Shown here: piece by piece, positions 15,689 through 15,804 of the stretch
How the letters are laid out: each line of letters starts with the position of its first letter
Numbering within the stretch: position 1 is the stretch's first letter
Assembly: GCA_017861495.1 (NCBI GenBank)
Contig: JAGFXW010000025.1
Span: 1 to 15,804 of the forward strand
DNA from: Bacillota bacterium
GTDB lineage: Bacteria; Bacillota_C; Negativicutes; CTSoil-072
Reading direction: 5' to 3'
DNA length: 15,804 bases
Made by a program: the position numbers and the translations under genes
Notes under the pieces: generated by a model
What the model was told of the DNA's origin: nothing
What the model saw: the letters and a program-made list of their open reading frames with translations, nothing else
Databases searched by the model: none

Positions 15689-15794
15689 AAGTGAGCCTTA
15701 GGTTTGGAGGGGGTTATTGCCCCCGCCGAACCCTTAGAGCGAACTTAGTTCGAGTGTTATAGCCTGTTGATCCCCGACCTAAGAGGGCGGGGTC
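15689..15794 (+). ncRNA. Dispersed multi-hairpin element, copy B (candidate structured RNA)
   Basis: Second copy of the element at 2575-2685, with the same order. AAGTGAGCCTTA is followed by hairpin 1: GGTTTGG and GGGGG (15701-15713) with CCCCC (15720-15724), CC (15726-15727) and GAACC (15728-15732), with one A-G mismatch and one T-G pair. Then comes CTTAGAGC, hairpin 2 CGAAC/GTTCG (15740-15744, 15748-15752), and GAGTGTTATAGCCTGTT. Hairpin 3 is CCCCGACC (15772-15779) with GGGCGGGG (15785-15792), with one mismatch. Hairpins 1 and 3 differ from copy A in sequence but not in position. The outer AGCCT/AGGCT pairing seen in A has no visible partner here. It lies upstream of, and opposite in strand to, tex, so it is not a tex leader; any downstream gene is outside the window. 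Confidence 0.6.
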
Positions 15795-15804
15795 CCTGTG
15801 CCCT

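Noticed and set aside
1..15804. CRISPR array, prophage genes, toxin-antitoxin pair or defence island
   Set aside because: There are no regularly spaced repeats, and no integrase, transposase, nuclease or toxin-like genes. Apart from the intergenic elements the window is ordinary core metabolism.

Overview
The window reads as a chromosomal segment of an anaerobic Firmicute. I place it most likely in the Negativicutes (Sporomusa/Pelosinus-like); this is an inference from the gene set and gene style, not from a search. The pointers are a hemA-hemC-cobA/hemD-hemB-hemL cluster led by a precorrin-2 dehydrogenase, a fused methyltransferase/uroporphyrinogen-III synthase, an LCP cell-envelope protein, an FchA-type folate enzyme and strong AGGAGG ribosome binding sites. 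Most of the window is ordinary, well-preserved core metabolism. The unusual material lies in the intergenic regions and in one or two genes.

Layout. Positions 1-370 hold no convincing gene. Two tandem small HMA-domain proteins follow (371-911). The second is a normal CopZ-like metallochaperone; the first is a diverged copy that has lost its CxxC metal site. A terminator and promoter lead to an LCP-family envelope protein (1019-2395), which ends at a strong terminator (2476-2503). The gap 2504-2831 carries a multi-hairpin element (copy A) and then an extended -10 promoter. From there a tightly packed operon runs to 10254: precorrin-2 dehydrogenase, hemA, hemC, cobA-hemD fusion, hemB, hemL and a Crp/Fnr-type regulator. 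The first five genes overlap their neighbours. The operon ends at a perfect 21-bp hairpin.

On the minus strand (10326-12479) is a large FtsA/PilM-like actin-fold protein with a repeated C-terminal region. Divergent from it is a folate cyclohydrolase/cyclodeaminase-family gene (12679-13323, TTG start). Three hairpins separate that gene from the convergent tex gene (13441-15618, minus). Beyond tex, at the right edge, lies copy B of the multi-hairpin element.

How the genes work together. HemA and HemL make 5-aminolevulinate from glutamyl-tRNA. HemB, HemC and the HemD half build uroporphyrinogen III. The CobA half makes precorrin-2, and the first gene oxidises it to sirohydrochlorin. No gene here leads from uroporphyrinogen III to protoheme, so the cluster is set up to feed siroheme and/or cobalamin.

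The best candidate for something undescribed is the element present at about 2575-2685 and 15689-15794. The single-stranded segments are nearly identical between copies, while two of the three hairpin stems have different sequences but keep their pairing. That is the pattern of a conserved structured RNA or a hairpin-based dispersed repeat. I do not recognise the family.
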